Shown here in pieces: positions 13,877 to 24,339 of a stretch of DNA of 64,000 nucleotides. The translations under genes were made by a program, and so were the position numbers. The notes under the pieces were generated by a model, which ran no database searches, was not told where the DNA came from, and was given only the letters and a program-made list of their open reading frames with translations. The stretch covers positions 18,600,428 to 18,664,427 of the forward strand of contig NC_059480.1 of assembly GCF_018139145.2 (NCBI RefSeq). The letters run 5' to 3'. This DNA comes from Gymnogyps californianus. Its lineage: Eukaryota > Chordata > Aves > Accipitriformes > Cathartidae. Each line of letters begins with the position of its first letter. The stretch's first letter is position 1.

Positions 13877-13890
13877 TTTTTTTTTTTTTT
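13877..13890 (+). repeat. T14 homopolymer in DIS3L2 3' UTR
   Basis: An uninterrupted run of 14 T lies between the DIS3L2 stop codon and its poly(A) signal. Confidence 0.9.
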
Positions 13891-14069
13891 AAGGCAGAGG
13901 TGTCCGTCCCCAGCCACCTTGGGTGCCCGTGGTGAGGGCCGAGTGGGGACGTGTGTCCCCGGAGCAGAGAGGGGCTGGCTCCACCATTCCCGGTGGGGTG
14001 TGGTGGGATGCAGTGGGATGCGGCCGTGGGGCCATGCGGGAGGGTTTCTTGCAGGGTTGTGTGTCATGT

Positions 14070-14075
14070 AATAAA
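14070..14075 (+). terminator. DIS3L2 poly(A) signal
   Basis: AATAAA lies 429 bp after the DIS3L2 stop codon, in the context CATGTAATAAAAGCCTGG. It is the first canonical signal downstream of the stop and gives a 3' UTR of about 450 bp. Confidence 0.75.
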
Positions 14076-14079
14076 AGCC

Positions 14080-15540
14080 TGGTCAGCAGCCGCATAGGGG
14101 GCTCACACAGGTTTTATTTTGTCTCCTTCGCGTTCCCCCAGCCGGGAATCCCAGCACTAACTCATCTCCCAGGCAGCCCCGTGCCTTCCCCTGCCTGCAG
14201 CTTCCCGAGCATTGTGAAATCCAAGCGGCCTCGCCACCTCCCCCAGCCTCAGGATGTGCTCGGCCGGAGGGTGTGGGGGATCGGGTGGATGTGTGCTCCC
14301 AGCTCCCGCTCCAGCAGCTAATCCCTCAGTCTGAGCCTTCACCGGCAGTCACCGGGTGTCTGCTCCAGCCCCTCACACCCTGGCCTCCAGCCTAACCCCG
14401 CTCGGGCACCCTGCAGCACCATGTCCTTGCTTCTCCCTGCTGCTCAAGAGAGCGTCCAGCCCCTCGCAGACCGACTGGCCCCTCTGCAGTCTCCAGACAC
14501 CTCTGCCTGCTCCCCATCCCCATGTCCCCCACCCACGCCGTGCAGGATGTCTCTGGGGGCACGGGCTGCTCTGGCAGCCTCCACTTCATCACCCCTGAGG
14601 GGATGAGCAGCCACGAGTGGAGGCTGGTGGAGGGATTGATGTCTGGTGAGGAGTGGATCCATCGTGCCAGGCAGGGAGGGGGCCCTGCTTCACTCTGCGT
14701 CATCAGTGGTGACAGATGTGGCCCTGGCACAGACACATCTGCCCTTTGCGGGAGCCAGGAGCCAGCCAAACGCGGGCTCCCTGACTGAGGATGGGGGATC
14801 GGGCCCTGGGATGGGTCAGGGCTGGGTACAACACGCTCCCCAGGAGCTGGCAAGCTGTGAAAGCCGTCAGGGTCACCTGCGGTCCCCAGGGGTTGTGCTG
14901 CTGGCAGTGTCCTTCCAGATGGCCTGGTGCAACCACACGTGGACGTCACCTTCAGACGTGGGAGCGGGTGGGAGCAGCCTGTTACTCCCTGGGTCTTCTG
15001 CTCCTTGCCGTGTGCTAGTGACACGGGGCTGCTCCCTGCCTGCAGCAGGTACCTCGCTGTGCTGGCACGGGATGCCCTGGTGTGCCCAACGTGTTGGGCA
15101 CCAGCTGTCCCAGGGCCTGACAGGCAGCGTGTGACTGTCCCCTGGGAGAGGGGACCTGAGGACACTGACACCAAAGGCAAGATGTCTTCCCCCTACTCCT
15201 CAGCCTGGTGTCCCCCCCTCAGGTTTATCTCAGGGGAAGCAAGGCCAATCCAGCCCGGCCCAGCTCAGTCTGTCTGCAAAACCAGCACTTTGCCCTGCAC
15301 CCTCCCTGCCACTCCCTGGGGTCCCACAGGCAGCCGCCCCCATGGGAGCTGGGGGCTACGAGGTGCCCTGGTTCCCAGGGACAGGCTGGAGGTCCTCCCT
15401 CACTGGCGGGGGCAGGGATAGCCCCGGGGGGGGGGTGGGGACACTGGGAGGGCCCTGGGCAGGGCTGGGAGATAGTCCCTGAGTGTTATCAGCCCATCGT
15501 CTCACCCATGGCGGGGCTCAGCCCTCTGGCGGGACAGGGA
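14080..15540. other. Intergenic spacer DIS3L2 to alkaline phosphatase 1
   Basis: No exon with family resemblance on either strand. The longest open frame (minus strand, 14392-15180) is a compositional product of GC-rich sequence. A short G run lies at 15,424-15,434. Confidence 0.5.
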
Positions 15541-15545
15541 AGGGC

Positions 15546-15552
15546 CATAAAG
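15546..15552 (+). promoter_or_regulatory. TATA-like box, alkaline phosphatase copy 1
   Basis: CATAAAG in the context GGGCCATAAAGGGC lies 59 bp before the proposed ATG at 15611. This spacing suits a TATA variant about 30 bp upstream of a short 5' UTR. It is a single weak match. Confidence 0.35.
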
Positions 15553-15610
15553 GGCTGTCCCACCGCCCTGGACGCAGGCGGCATTTGGGGAGGGAGCCAG
15601 GGTGGGCAGC

Positions 15611-18600
15611 ATGGGGTGGCCGCTTTCACCTGGAACCTGCCTTCTCCTCTGCCTCCTTGCCCAGCTCACCGCTGCAGCCTCAGGTGACAGGGGACGTGTG
15701 GGACAGGGAGGGTAGGAGCCCTTAATGGGGCGCACTGGGGCTGGTGCCACTTCCCTGGGGGTCTTTGGGGACCTTGTCACCTCCCCATGGGACACCAGCA
15801 AAGGCAAACTCTCCCGGCCACCTCAGCATGGTTTGAGACCCCAGCCTTTGAATGGGTTTGTCTCAGCACCCACCAAGGCAGGCCCTGTCCCCATCCCCCC
15901 CAGCCCTGCTGCCCCCTCACCCCCTGGCAGTGGCTTTGGATCAAGCAGCTCGATAGCTGCAGCCGGCCATGGTTGCCTGGACATGGCAGACTTGCTGTGG
16001 GGGATTGATGCTCAGGCACCTCATCCCCTCTGCCAAGAGGCACGAGGAACGTCCCTGTCAAACTGTGCCTCAGTTTCCCTCTCTGCAGATGGGCTCTGGG
16101 CAACACTGGAGTTGCCAAAGACCAGGCTGATCCCCAAAGGGCTCCTGGCTCCTCCGAGGCTCCCATAGCAGGGGCTCAGAGCAGCTAAATTTGCCTTGGG
16201 TGGAGATGCCCACCCTAGTCACCAGGGGGGTTGCCCCTGGGAACCCTCAGGGTGCCCAGTGCCCCCGCACGCCCCCGGCTCTGCTCTCGCCTCCAGATGC
16301 TGAGAAGACCGCGGGATACTGGAATGAAGGGGCCAGGAGGAGGCTGGAGTCGGCTCTGGCATTGCAGCCAGCAGCACGGCGGGCCAAAAACATCATCCTC
16401 TTCGTGGGTGACGGTGAGTCCCCAGGTCCCAGCAAGGCCCCGCGGCTCTGCGGCTCCACAGCAGCCCAGGGACGTGGCTGATGAGAAGATGGGGCTGGTG
16501 CAGGTCCCCTCCTTCCCGGCCAGCCCCGGGCAATGCCTGGGGAGGGCAGGACTGTCCCTGGTCCCGGCCCCTTGCCACCCCGCAGTTCTGCCATGCCCAC
16601 AGGCATGGGGCTGCCCACCATGTCGGCGGCTCGGATCTACAAGGGGCAGCTGGCCGGCGGCTCGGGCGAAGAGAGTGTCTTGGCCATGGAGATGTTTCCC
16701 CATGTGGCCCTGGCCAAGGTGAGTGGGGCAGCGCGGGGCGGGGGGCGGCCCTGCTGCCCCTGCCCAAAACCCCACTGGTCCCCGCTTGCTTCCAGACCTA
16801 CACCATCGACCGGCAGGTGCCTGACAGTGCTGGCACGGGCACAGCCTACCTCTGTGGGGTGAAGGCCAATGCCAAGACGCTGGGACTAAGCGGGGCGGCT
16901 GTCTATGGCAAATGCCGTACCACCTTTGGCAATGAGGTGGACTCCATCCTGCACCGGGCCAGGCTGGCAGGTACAGGGCAGCGGGCAACACTGTCAGAGA
17001 GCCTGGCATGGCATGGCCATCCCATGCCTTGCAGGGCTGGACAGGCTGCCTATAAACCCTTGCCCACGCTGCAGGCAAGTCAGTGGGCATCGTGACGACC
17101 ACGCGGGTGCAGCACGCATCCCCCGGGGCAGCCTATGCCCACTCGGCCAGCCGGAGCTGGTACGCCGATGCCAACATGCCCAAGGAGGCATTGCGGGACG
17201 GCTGCAAGGATATGCCTACCAGCTGGTGCACAACACAGACATCAACGTGAGCTGGGGAGCGGGCATGGGAGGGAGGGGACACTGGGAACATTGGGAGGGT
17301 CTGCTGAGCTCCCTAGCAGGTGATCCTGGGTGGCGGGCGGATGTACATGACCCCCAAGCGGACCCCAGACCCTGAGTACCCGGAGGACCCGGCTCAGAAC
17401 GGCACCAGGAAGGACGGCCTCGACTTGATTGCCGAGTGGCTGAGTGCCAAGCAGGTACCACGCCGGGGCGGAGGGGACGTGACACTGGGCATGGGGCACG
17501 TGGCGTTGGCACTGGCTCTGTTCTTGCTGGCAGGGTGCCCGCTACGTCTGGGACAAGAAGGGCCTGGATGCGGTCGAGGATGACTCTGTGAGCCACCTGA
17601 TGGGTAAGAGCATCACTGCCTGCCCCCCCAGCAACGCCTCCTCCTCCTCCCCGCTCCGGGGGTGCTGGCGGGGGCACAAAGCAGCCCCAGCACAGACCCC
17701 ACCCCGCTCCCCCAGGCCTCTTCGAGCCCAAGGACCTGAAGTACGAGCTGAACCGCAATGCCTCCACGGACCCCTCCATCGTGGAGATGACAGAAAAGGC
17801 CATTCGCATCCTGCGCAGGAACCCCAACGGCTTCTTTCTCTTTGTGGAAGATGAGTAGCCCCAGGCGGGCAGCATGGCTGGGGCTGTGGTGGGCTGCGGG
17901 TCCTGGGAGTGGGTGCGCATCCCAGGGGACCAGGGAGAGGGTGATGGCCACGTTCCCCGTGCAGGCGGCAGGATCGACCATGGCCACCACAGCGGCCGGG
18001 CCAAGCAGGCGCTGATGGAGGCCGTCATGCTGGATCGGGCAGTGGCACGGGCAGGCGAGCTCACCTCCCCCTCCGACACCTTGACTGTGGTGACGGCTGA
18101 TCACTCCCACGTCTTCACCTTTGGGGGCAACACGCTGCGTGGCGCCTCCATCTTCGGTGGGTCTCGGGGAGGGGCGGCGAGCATCCATGTTCCCACCTCC
18201 CTCTCTTGCTCCCACCAGAGGCTGAGCTGGCCAAGGCAGGGAGCTGGGGCTAGGTACCCGGCTGGGACAGGGAGTGACAATGTCATTCTCTGTGCCAGGG
18301 CTGGCCCCCAAGAAAGCCAAGGACAAGCGAGCCTACACCAGCATCCTCTATGGCAATGGTCCTGGCTACAGCATCCGTGATGGGGGCCGCCCAGCCGCCA
18401 GCCTCCCCGCCGCAGGTAGGAATCTGCTGGGGATGGGGTGGGTGCGCAGGGTGGCTGGGGGTAGCATCCTGTGGGCATGGCCACCGGGGCTGCACGGGGT
18501 CCTGGTGCCACTGCGTGGCTCAGGAGTCACTTGGGCAGGAATTGCCCCAACGCTGGGGTGATGGGAGCTGCCCCCCCATCCCTGCAACGGGTAGGGGAGC

Positions 18601-18926
18601 CTGCTGCCCCAAGCCCCGTTTCTCCTGTCGCCCCTGCAGAGGACAAGGACTACAGGCAGCAGGCAGCCGTGCCCCTGGAGACGGAGACCCACAGTGGGGA
18701 GGACGTGGTGGTGCTGGCCCAGGGCCCCATGGCCCACCTCTTCCACGGGGTGCAGGAGCAGCACTATATCGCCCATGCCATGGCCTATGCCACCTGCCTC
18801 AAGCCCTACGCTGCTGAGCCCGGGTGCAGGGCAGCCCGCAGGGCCTCCCATGGCACCCAGTGCTCCCCACAGCCACTGCTCACTCTCCTGGCCCTCTGCG
18901 TGGCTGCCCACGTGGTGGGGGGCTGA
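15611..18926 (+). CDS. ALPI: Intestinal-type alkaline phosphatase, copy 1 (frame break in exon 5)
   Basis: A secreted, GPI-anchored phosphomonoesterase with two Zn and one Mg per site. Exons: 15611-15683, 16297-16413, 16603-16718, 16796-16970, 17075-17246, 17320-17454, 17534-17603, 17716-17850, 17965-18156, 18299-18415, 18640-18926. Exon 1 was chosen because it encodes MGWPLSPG, a leucine-rich core and a small-residue end (signal peptide), and ends in phase 1 at a GT, matching exon 2. Active-site parts are present: GDG for the metal-binding Asp, the serine in [40 protein letters not shown] and ETHSGED. The tail is hydrophobic (GPI signal). Two defects: exon 5 is 172 nt where copy 2 has 173, with one base missing after 17214 (ATGCC for expected ATGGCC), and the exon 8 donor reads GAAG/ATGAGT, not GT. 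The C-terminal Cys pattern differs from copy 2 ([11 protein letters not shown]). Either a gene with assembly errors or one recently damaged. Confidence 0.88.
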
Positions 18927-19026
18927 GAGCCGCTGGATGAGCCCCACTTCAACCCGACCTGCCCCCAGCCGCCCCATCAAGGGTCTTGGCAGCCAGGTCC
19001 CCACTGTGGCCAGGATCAAGGGATGC

Positions 19027-19032
19027 AATAAA
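19027..19032 (+). terminator. Poly(A) signal, alkaline phosphatase copy 1
   Basis: AATAAA in GCAATAAAACACGG, 101 bp after the copy 1 stop codon. Confidence 0.75.
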
Positions 19033-19751
19033 ACACGGGTTTTTCATCTCCATCTGCCATGCGAGGGTTTGCAGCGGTGGTTGCCTCCTAAGGCACTAGC
19101 CTGTGCCTCAGTTTCCCCAGGTGGTCGTGGCTCCTAGTTCCCCCCCAGGACCAACACTGGAGGCATTGGGGTGAAGGAGGTGATGAAATGAGGATGAGGG
19201 GAGACCATGTCCCCCCCAGCTTTGCCAGGCTGGGGCACAGTACACAAGGGTTGGTGCCTTCCCAGAAAGGGCTGACCAAGGAGCAGAGTTTTAGCCCACA
19301 TACGTGGATTTATTGCTCAAGTGCTAGGCAGAGAGCAGGGCTGCTTAGTGCATGAGCGACCCCAGGTGCTCCTGATACCCCTGTTGCCCCAGGTCTGATG
19401 CTCAGCGCCGCCTGTGGCACCCCGCGCCAGGGCATCTCCCCGCCTGGCACCGCAGCACTGTAGCCAGGGCAGGCAATGATGTCTGCCAGGCACTGCCCAT
19501 CCTCTTGCTCCTTGCACCCGTTTGTGCCCCAAGTCTGTCCGTCCCCCAGCAGCAATAAGGTGGTGTGCCAAGGAGGTGCCAGCAGCCCAGCCCATGGCCT
19601 TTGTGCCGGCTGCCCGGCAGGACACCAGGCTATCGGAGACGTGCCGAACCCCTCTACACACCCCGCAAGGGCTGATCCTGGTCCAAAGTCCCTCCCCAGA
19701 TCTGCCAGAGTTGCAGACGCTGCCAGTGGCGTTGGGCTACCGGATCTCACC

Positions 19752-22700
19752 ATGCAGCTCCTGGCACCCCTCACCCTCTGCCTGGGCCTCTGGGCAGGGC
19801 TCAGCACTGCTGTCATCCCAGGTGGGGACAAGGATGGGGATGGGTGCCAGGCTGGCTGCAGTGGGTGCCCGGGGAAGTGGGGCACCTGGAAGGGCACCAG
19901 CCTGGCTGGCCACAGGGAGGGTTTGGGGAGGGGAGCAGGGGCTGCCCAGCTCTGCAAGGGTTAATGGGGGTTACCCCTGCTTTTCTGGGGTCCTTGAGCC
20001 AGTTTTCCCCTGTGGGTTCAGGTTGCTGCTTGTTTCTGGGCTAGGGGGGTCTGGGGGAAGTGTCTGTGGCCTCCACTCCCCTCTGCCATGGATTTGGCCC
20101 CATCCCACCTGCAAGATAACTCCCCATCATGTCCGGTTTTGCTGCCCCCCTCCTTCCCTGCCCCAAGACCCCTGGGCCGGGCAGTGGGTGCAAGCCTGTG
20201 TGGTCTCCCCCCACCCCAAACAGAACCCTGACCCACTCAGTCCATGTTAGAAGACGCCCCAGCATGGGGATGCTCAGGGAGCGAGTACCCCTGGGATGCG
20301 GGTACCCCAGGGGTGCGGGTGCCCCAGGGATGCAGGTGCTGGTGAGCTGGGACTGACATGTGCTGCCCTGTCCCAGCGGAGGAGGAGAAGCCATCCTTCT
20401 GGAATAAGCAGGCGGCCGCAGCCATCGAGGCCTCCTTGAAGATCCAGCCCAGGATAAGCCAAGCCAAAAACCTCATCCTCTTCCTTGGGGATGGTGAGTC
20501 CCGCTGGCACCCCCAGCGGGGCAGGCTGGCACGGCCAGTGCCCCATGGAGTGGGATGTGGGGAGGGCACCTGGTCCAGAGGGTCACCAGGACCCTCTCTC
20601 CTCACCCAGGATTTGGGATCCCCACCATCACGGCCACCCGCATCCTAAAGGGGCAGCAGCAGGGGAAGCTGGGCCCTGAGACCCCCCTCGCCCTCGATGC
20701 TTTCCCCTACGTGGCTCTCTCCAAGGTAAATCCCTGCCACGCTGGGCATGGGGCCAGGGTGACGCTGGGCATGGGGCCACAGTGATGCCCATGGGGCTGC
20801 TGGCACAGAAGCACCCCAGGGATGCACATATGGGGTGCATGGGGTCCCTGCCCATCCCACGCTTGTCCTCGGGTGAGTGAATGAGCGTGGCAAGGGGTGC
20901 TTGGGGTGGGGGCACCCCGCTGGGTGCCTCTGCCAACCGCCCCCTGCCCTGAGCCCAGTGCATGTCCTCGGCAGACGTACAACGTGGACCGGCAAGTCCC
21001 CGACAGTGCGGGGACAGCCACAGCCTACCTCTGCGGGGTGAAGGGCAACTACGAGATGGTGGGACTGAGTGCAGCCGCCCGCCACTCACAGTGCAACACC
21101 ACGGCAGGCAACGAGGTGATCTCGGTGCTGGAGAGAGCCCGCAAAGCCGGTAACGGGGGGTGCAGGGCTGGGGGGCACCCCGTGGAGACAAGGGGTGTCA
21201 TGCCGGGGGCTGCCCCCCCATGAGCATCCCAGGGCTTGATGGTGGGGGACCCTGTGTCACCCTTCGTGGGGCCTGATGGGTTTGGGGGTGGCAGGGAAGG
21301 CGGTGGGCATCGTGACGACGACACGGGTGCAGCACGCGTCACCCTCGGGGACCTACGCCCACGTGGCGAACCGCAGCTGGTACGCGGATGCCAGCATGCC
21401 TGCGGATGCCCTCCACCAGGGCTGCAAGGACATCGCCTGGCAGCTGGTCCACAACGTCGACATCAACGTGAGCGCCCGTGTATGGGAGGAGGGGAGCAGG
21501 GGCAGACCCTCCTGGGCTCCCCCACTAACACTGCACTCATCTCATTCTCTCCAGGTGATCCTGGGGGGCGGTCGGAAATACATGACCCCCGTGGGGACAC
21601 GAGACCCCGAATATCCCACCTACAACACGGAGAACGGGATGCGCGAGGACGGGAATAACCTCATCGACATGTGGCTGGAGGCACGGCCGGTGGGTGACAT
21701 GGCAGGGGTGGTCCTCTGCCCTCCGCCCCTGGGCACGGGGCCGGGCACCTGCTAACACCCTGTGGGATTTGCCCACAGGGTGCCCGTTACGTCTGGAACA
21801 GGACAGAGATGCTGGCTGCCGCTGCCGACCCCAGTGTGAATTATTTGATGGGTAACAAATGTCCCATGTGCCGGGACCCGACAGCCACCGGGACGCATGC
21901 AGGCACTGAGGGTGTCCCCAATGTGTCCCCTCCAAGGTCTCTTTGAACCCGTGGACATGAAGTACAACCTGGTGCGTAACACCACCCTGGACCCGTCGCT
22001 CACCGAGATGATGGAGGCGGCCATCACCATCCTGAGCAGGAACCCCAATGGCTTCTACCTCTTCGTGGAAGTTAAGTTGGGGCCAGCGCCCCTGGGGTGG
22101 GCGAGAGGGGGGTCCCACATCCTGGGGTGGGGGATAAGAGTTGGGGGTGCTGCCGTCAGTCCCCAGCCCACCGCGGGCACCCTTCTGCAGGTGGCAGGAT
22201 TGACCACGGCCACCACGACGGTGCAGCCCATAAGGCACTGACAGAGGCGGTGGAATTCGACCGGGCCATTGAGCGGGCAGGCACCCTGACAGATGAGGCA
22301 CAGACCCTCACCGTCGTCACCGCCGACCACTCGCACGTCTTCTCCTTCGGTGGCTACACACTGCGCGGCTCCTCCATCTTCGGTAGGGCTCTGCCCGGCT
22401 GCCAAGAGTGGGGCATGGCCCTGTGCTGTGCACTGCCAGCTCCAGGGCACCCTGGCTGCGGCCAGAGGGGTGATACGGGGATTTCTTGGCTGATCTCCCC
22501 CTCCATCACCCCCTCTAGGTCTGGCCCCCAGAAAAGCCACTGACAAGAAGAACTACACATCCATCCTCTATGGGAATGGGCCGGGCTACCCGGGCACCAG
22601 CCGGAAAGATGTGGACAGTGACACAGCTGGTGAGGGCGCAGGGACCATGGCCGGGTGGTGGGATGGGGCTGGAGGCCACCGCTGCCCCCCTCACCCCCTT

Positions 22701-22977
22701 CTCCCCCCTCCCCAGGGCAGTACAACTACTTGCAGCAGGCGCCGTGCCCCTTGAATCGGAGACCCACGGTGGCGAGGACGTGGCCATCCTAGCCAAGGGC
22801 CCCATGGCCCACCTTTTCCATGGGGTGCAGGAGCAGACCTACGTGGCCCACGTCATGGCCTACGCCGCCTGCCTCGAGCCCTACACTGCCTGCCGCCAGC
22901 GGGGCTCTGCTCCTGGTGCCCATGCCACCCCCCTGGCCCTGCTCCTGCCCACCCTCCTCCTGCCCCTCTTCCACTGA
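19752..22977 (+). CDS. ALPI: Intestinal-type alkaline phosphatase, copy 2 (frame break in exon 11)
   Basis: Tandem paralogue of copy 1 with the same 11-exon plan: 19752-19821, 20377-20493, 20610-20725, 20975-21149, 21295-21467, 21555-21689, 21779-21851, 21937-22071, 22191-22382, 22519-22629, 22716-22977. The start encodes [17 protein letters not shown], a clear signal peptide, ending VIP at the cleavage region. Catalytic serine in [13 protein letters not shown], metal-site motifs [21 protein letters not shown] and ETHGGED, then CLEPYTAC and a leucine-rich GPI-signal tail. [13 protein letters not shown] and [12 protein letters not shown] place it in the ALPI/ALPP clade, not ALPL. Two defects: after exon 8 (GTGGAAG) the sequence is TTAAGT, not GT; and in exon 11 the frame breaks near 22740 (CAGGCGCCGTG where CAGGCGGCCGTG is expected). 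Both are cured by one extra G. The stop lies 25 bp before the N gap, so no poly(A) signal is visible. Confidence 0.9.
20265..20342 (+). repeat. Short minisatellite in intron 1 of phosphatase copy 2
   Basis: About four degenerate copies of an 18-20 bp unit resembling GGGATGCGGGTACCCCAG. Confidence 0.6.
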
Positions 22978-23001
22978 CCCCACGGCCCCGGGGCACCCCA
23001 C

Positions 23002-23501
23002 NNNNNNNNNNNNNNNNNNNNNNNNNNNNNNNNNNNNNNNNNNNNNNNNNNNNNNNNNNNNNNNNNNNNNNNNNNNNNNNNNNNNNNNNNNNNNNNNNNN
23101 NNNNNNNNNNNNNNNNNNNNNNNNNNNNNNNNNNNNNNNNNNNNNNNNNNNNNNNNNNNNNNNNNNNNNNNNNNNNNNNNNNNNNNNNNNNNNNNNNNNN
23201 NNNNNNNNNNNNNNNNNNNNNNNNNNNNNNNNNNNNNNNNNNNNNNNNNNNNNNNNNNNNNNNNNNNNNNNNNNNNNNNNNNNNNNNNNNNNNNNNNNNN
23301 NNNNNNNNNNNNNNNNNNNNNNNNNNNNNNNNNNNNNNNNNNNNNNNNNNNNNNNNNNNNNNNNNNNNNNNNNNNNNNNNNNNNNNNNNNNNNNNNNNNN
23401 NNNNNNNNNNNNNNNNNNNNNNNNNNNNNNNNNNNNNNNNNNNNNNNNNNNNNNNNNNNNNNNNNNNNNNNNNNNNNNNNNNNNNNNNNNNNNNNNNNNN
23501 N
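23002..23501. other. Assembly gap of 500 N
   Basis: Exactly 500 N, a conventional length for a gap of unknown size. It begins 25 bp after the stop of phosphatase copy 2. Flanking genes imply that substantial sequence is missing (see the SLC12A9 entry). Confidence 0.99.
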
Positions 23502-23519
23502 GTAATCGTTTAGAGAAGG

Positions 23520-24060
23520 CACTGGGAAGGCACAGGAGTCCTGCCCCAGGGACATTAGGGCTTCAGACTGGGGTCCCTTACTGGGGGCACTGAGGTTCCT
23601 AACTAGGTTCCCATCCTGTGGGTACAGCTGGAGCCCTGGGGGCCCAAGCCCCAGACTGGAGGGGTCAGGAGGGGACACATAGCACTGGGACCCCAGCCTG
23701 GGGGAGAACTGAGAGCACAACGAGAGAGCACTGGGACTCCAGACTGGGGGGCTCGGGAGAGGGCACTGAGGCCCCAGACTGGAAGCACTGAGGGGAGCAC
23801 TGGGACTCCAGAGAGGGAGGCTCAGGAGAGGGCACTGGGAGGACACTGGGGACCCAGACTGGGGGAGCTTGGTTTTAGCATTGGGATGTCAGACTGGGAG
23901 GCTGTGGGGGAGCACCAGGAGGGCAAAGGGAGGACATCGGGGCTCCAGACTGGGGGGCTCGGGGTGAGCACAGGGCCCCTGGACACGGGGAGCTCTGGAC
24001 ACGGGGGGCCTCGGGAGGATGCAGGGCCCCAGGATGACACGGGGCTTGGACTGGGGGTAC
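23520..24060. repeat. Degenerate tandem repeat next to the gap
   Basis: Repeated phrases built on CACTGGGACTCCAGACTGGG and CTCGGGAGAGGGCACTGAGG recur every 30-60 bp across the interval. It falls where intron 1 of SLC12A9 (minus strand) should be. Such a repeat at a contig end probably caused the assembly break. Confidence 0.75.
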
Positions 24061-24143
24061 CAGGCAGGGCTGGTGAGTCTCGGGGGCCCTGGCCGCGGCC
24101 GGGAGGGGGTGGCGGGGGCGCCCCGGGGGGCGGCGGCACTCAC

Positions 24144-24336
24144 CGAGGCGCAGGAAGAGGACGACGCTGAACATGGAGAGCAGCGTGGGCACCACGACGC
24201 CCAGGAAGGTGGGCAGCTTGCGGGGGGCGGCGGCGGCGACGGCGGCGGCCCGGCCGCGCTCCCGACCCCGCTCCTCCTCGGCCGAGCCGCCGCACAGGCG
24301 GTACGTGAGCAGCGCGCTCCGCTCCGAGCTCGCCAT
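24144..24336 (-). CDS. SLC12A9: SLC12A9 first coding exon only
   Basis: SLC12A9 (CIP1) is a member of the cation-chloride cotransporter family, a multipass membrane protein. This exon encodes about 64 residues: MASSERSALLTYRLCGG, an Arg/Glu and Ala-rich stretch, then RKLPTFLGVVVPTLLSMFS and VVLFLRLG, the start of transmembrane segment 1. It matches the remembered human N-terminus (ASESSPLLAYRLLG, RKLSTFLGVVVPT.LSMFS..VFLRIG). The exon ends in phase 1 at CTCG/GTGAGT. The ATG at 24336 sits in GCGAGCTCGGAGCGG-flanked CpG-rich DNA. The remaining exons, at least a dozen in human, should lie at lower coordinates, but only 640 bp and the N gap separate this exon from phosphatase copy 2. It is either a gene cut by a large gap or a misjoin. 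The poly-Ala stretch in the linker is not in human. Confidence 0.88.
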
Positions 24337-24339
24337 GGC

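Noticed and set aside
14392..15180. 262-codon open frame on the minus strand in the DIS3L2-phosphatase spacer
   Set aside because: Proline/serine/arginine-rich composition typical of antisense GC-rich DNA, no family resemblance, no splice or promoter context.
15611..22977. Calling both phosphatase copies pseudogenes
   Set aside because: Each has only one or two defects among 11 exons with fully conserved catalytic motifs, and most defects are single missing G bases of the kind also seen in PRSS56. Error or very recent damage is likelier; the copies were kept as genes.
22820..23846. Two long open frames crossing the gap (22820-23593 plus, 22881-23846 minus)
   Set aside because: They are open only because the 500 N cannot encode stops; the flanks are phosphatase exon 11 and a tandem repeat.
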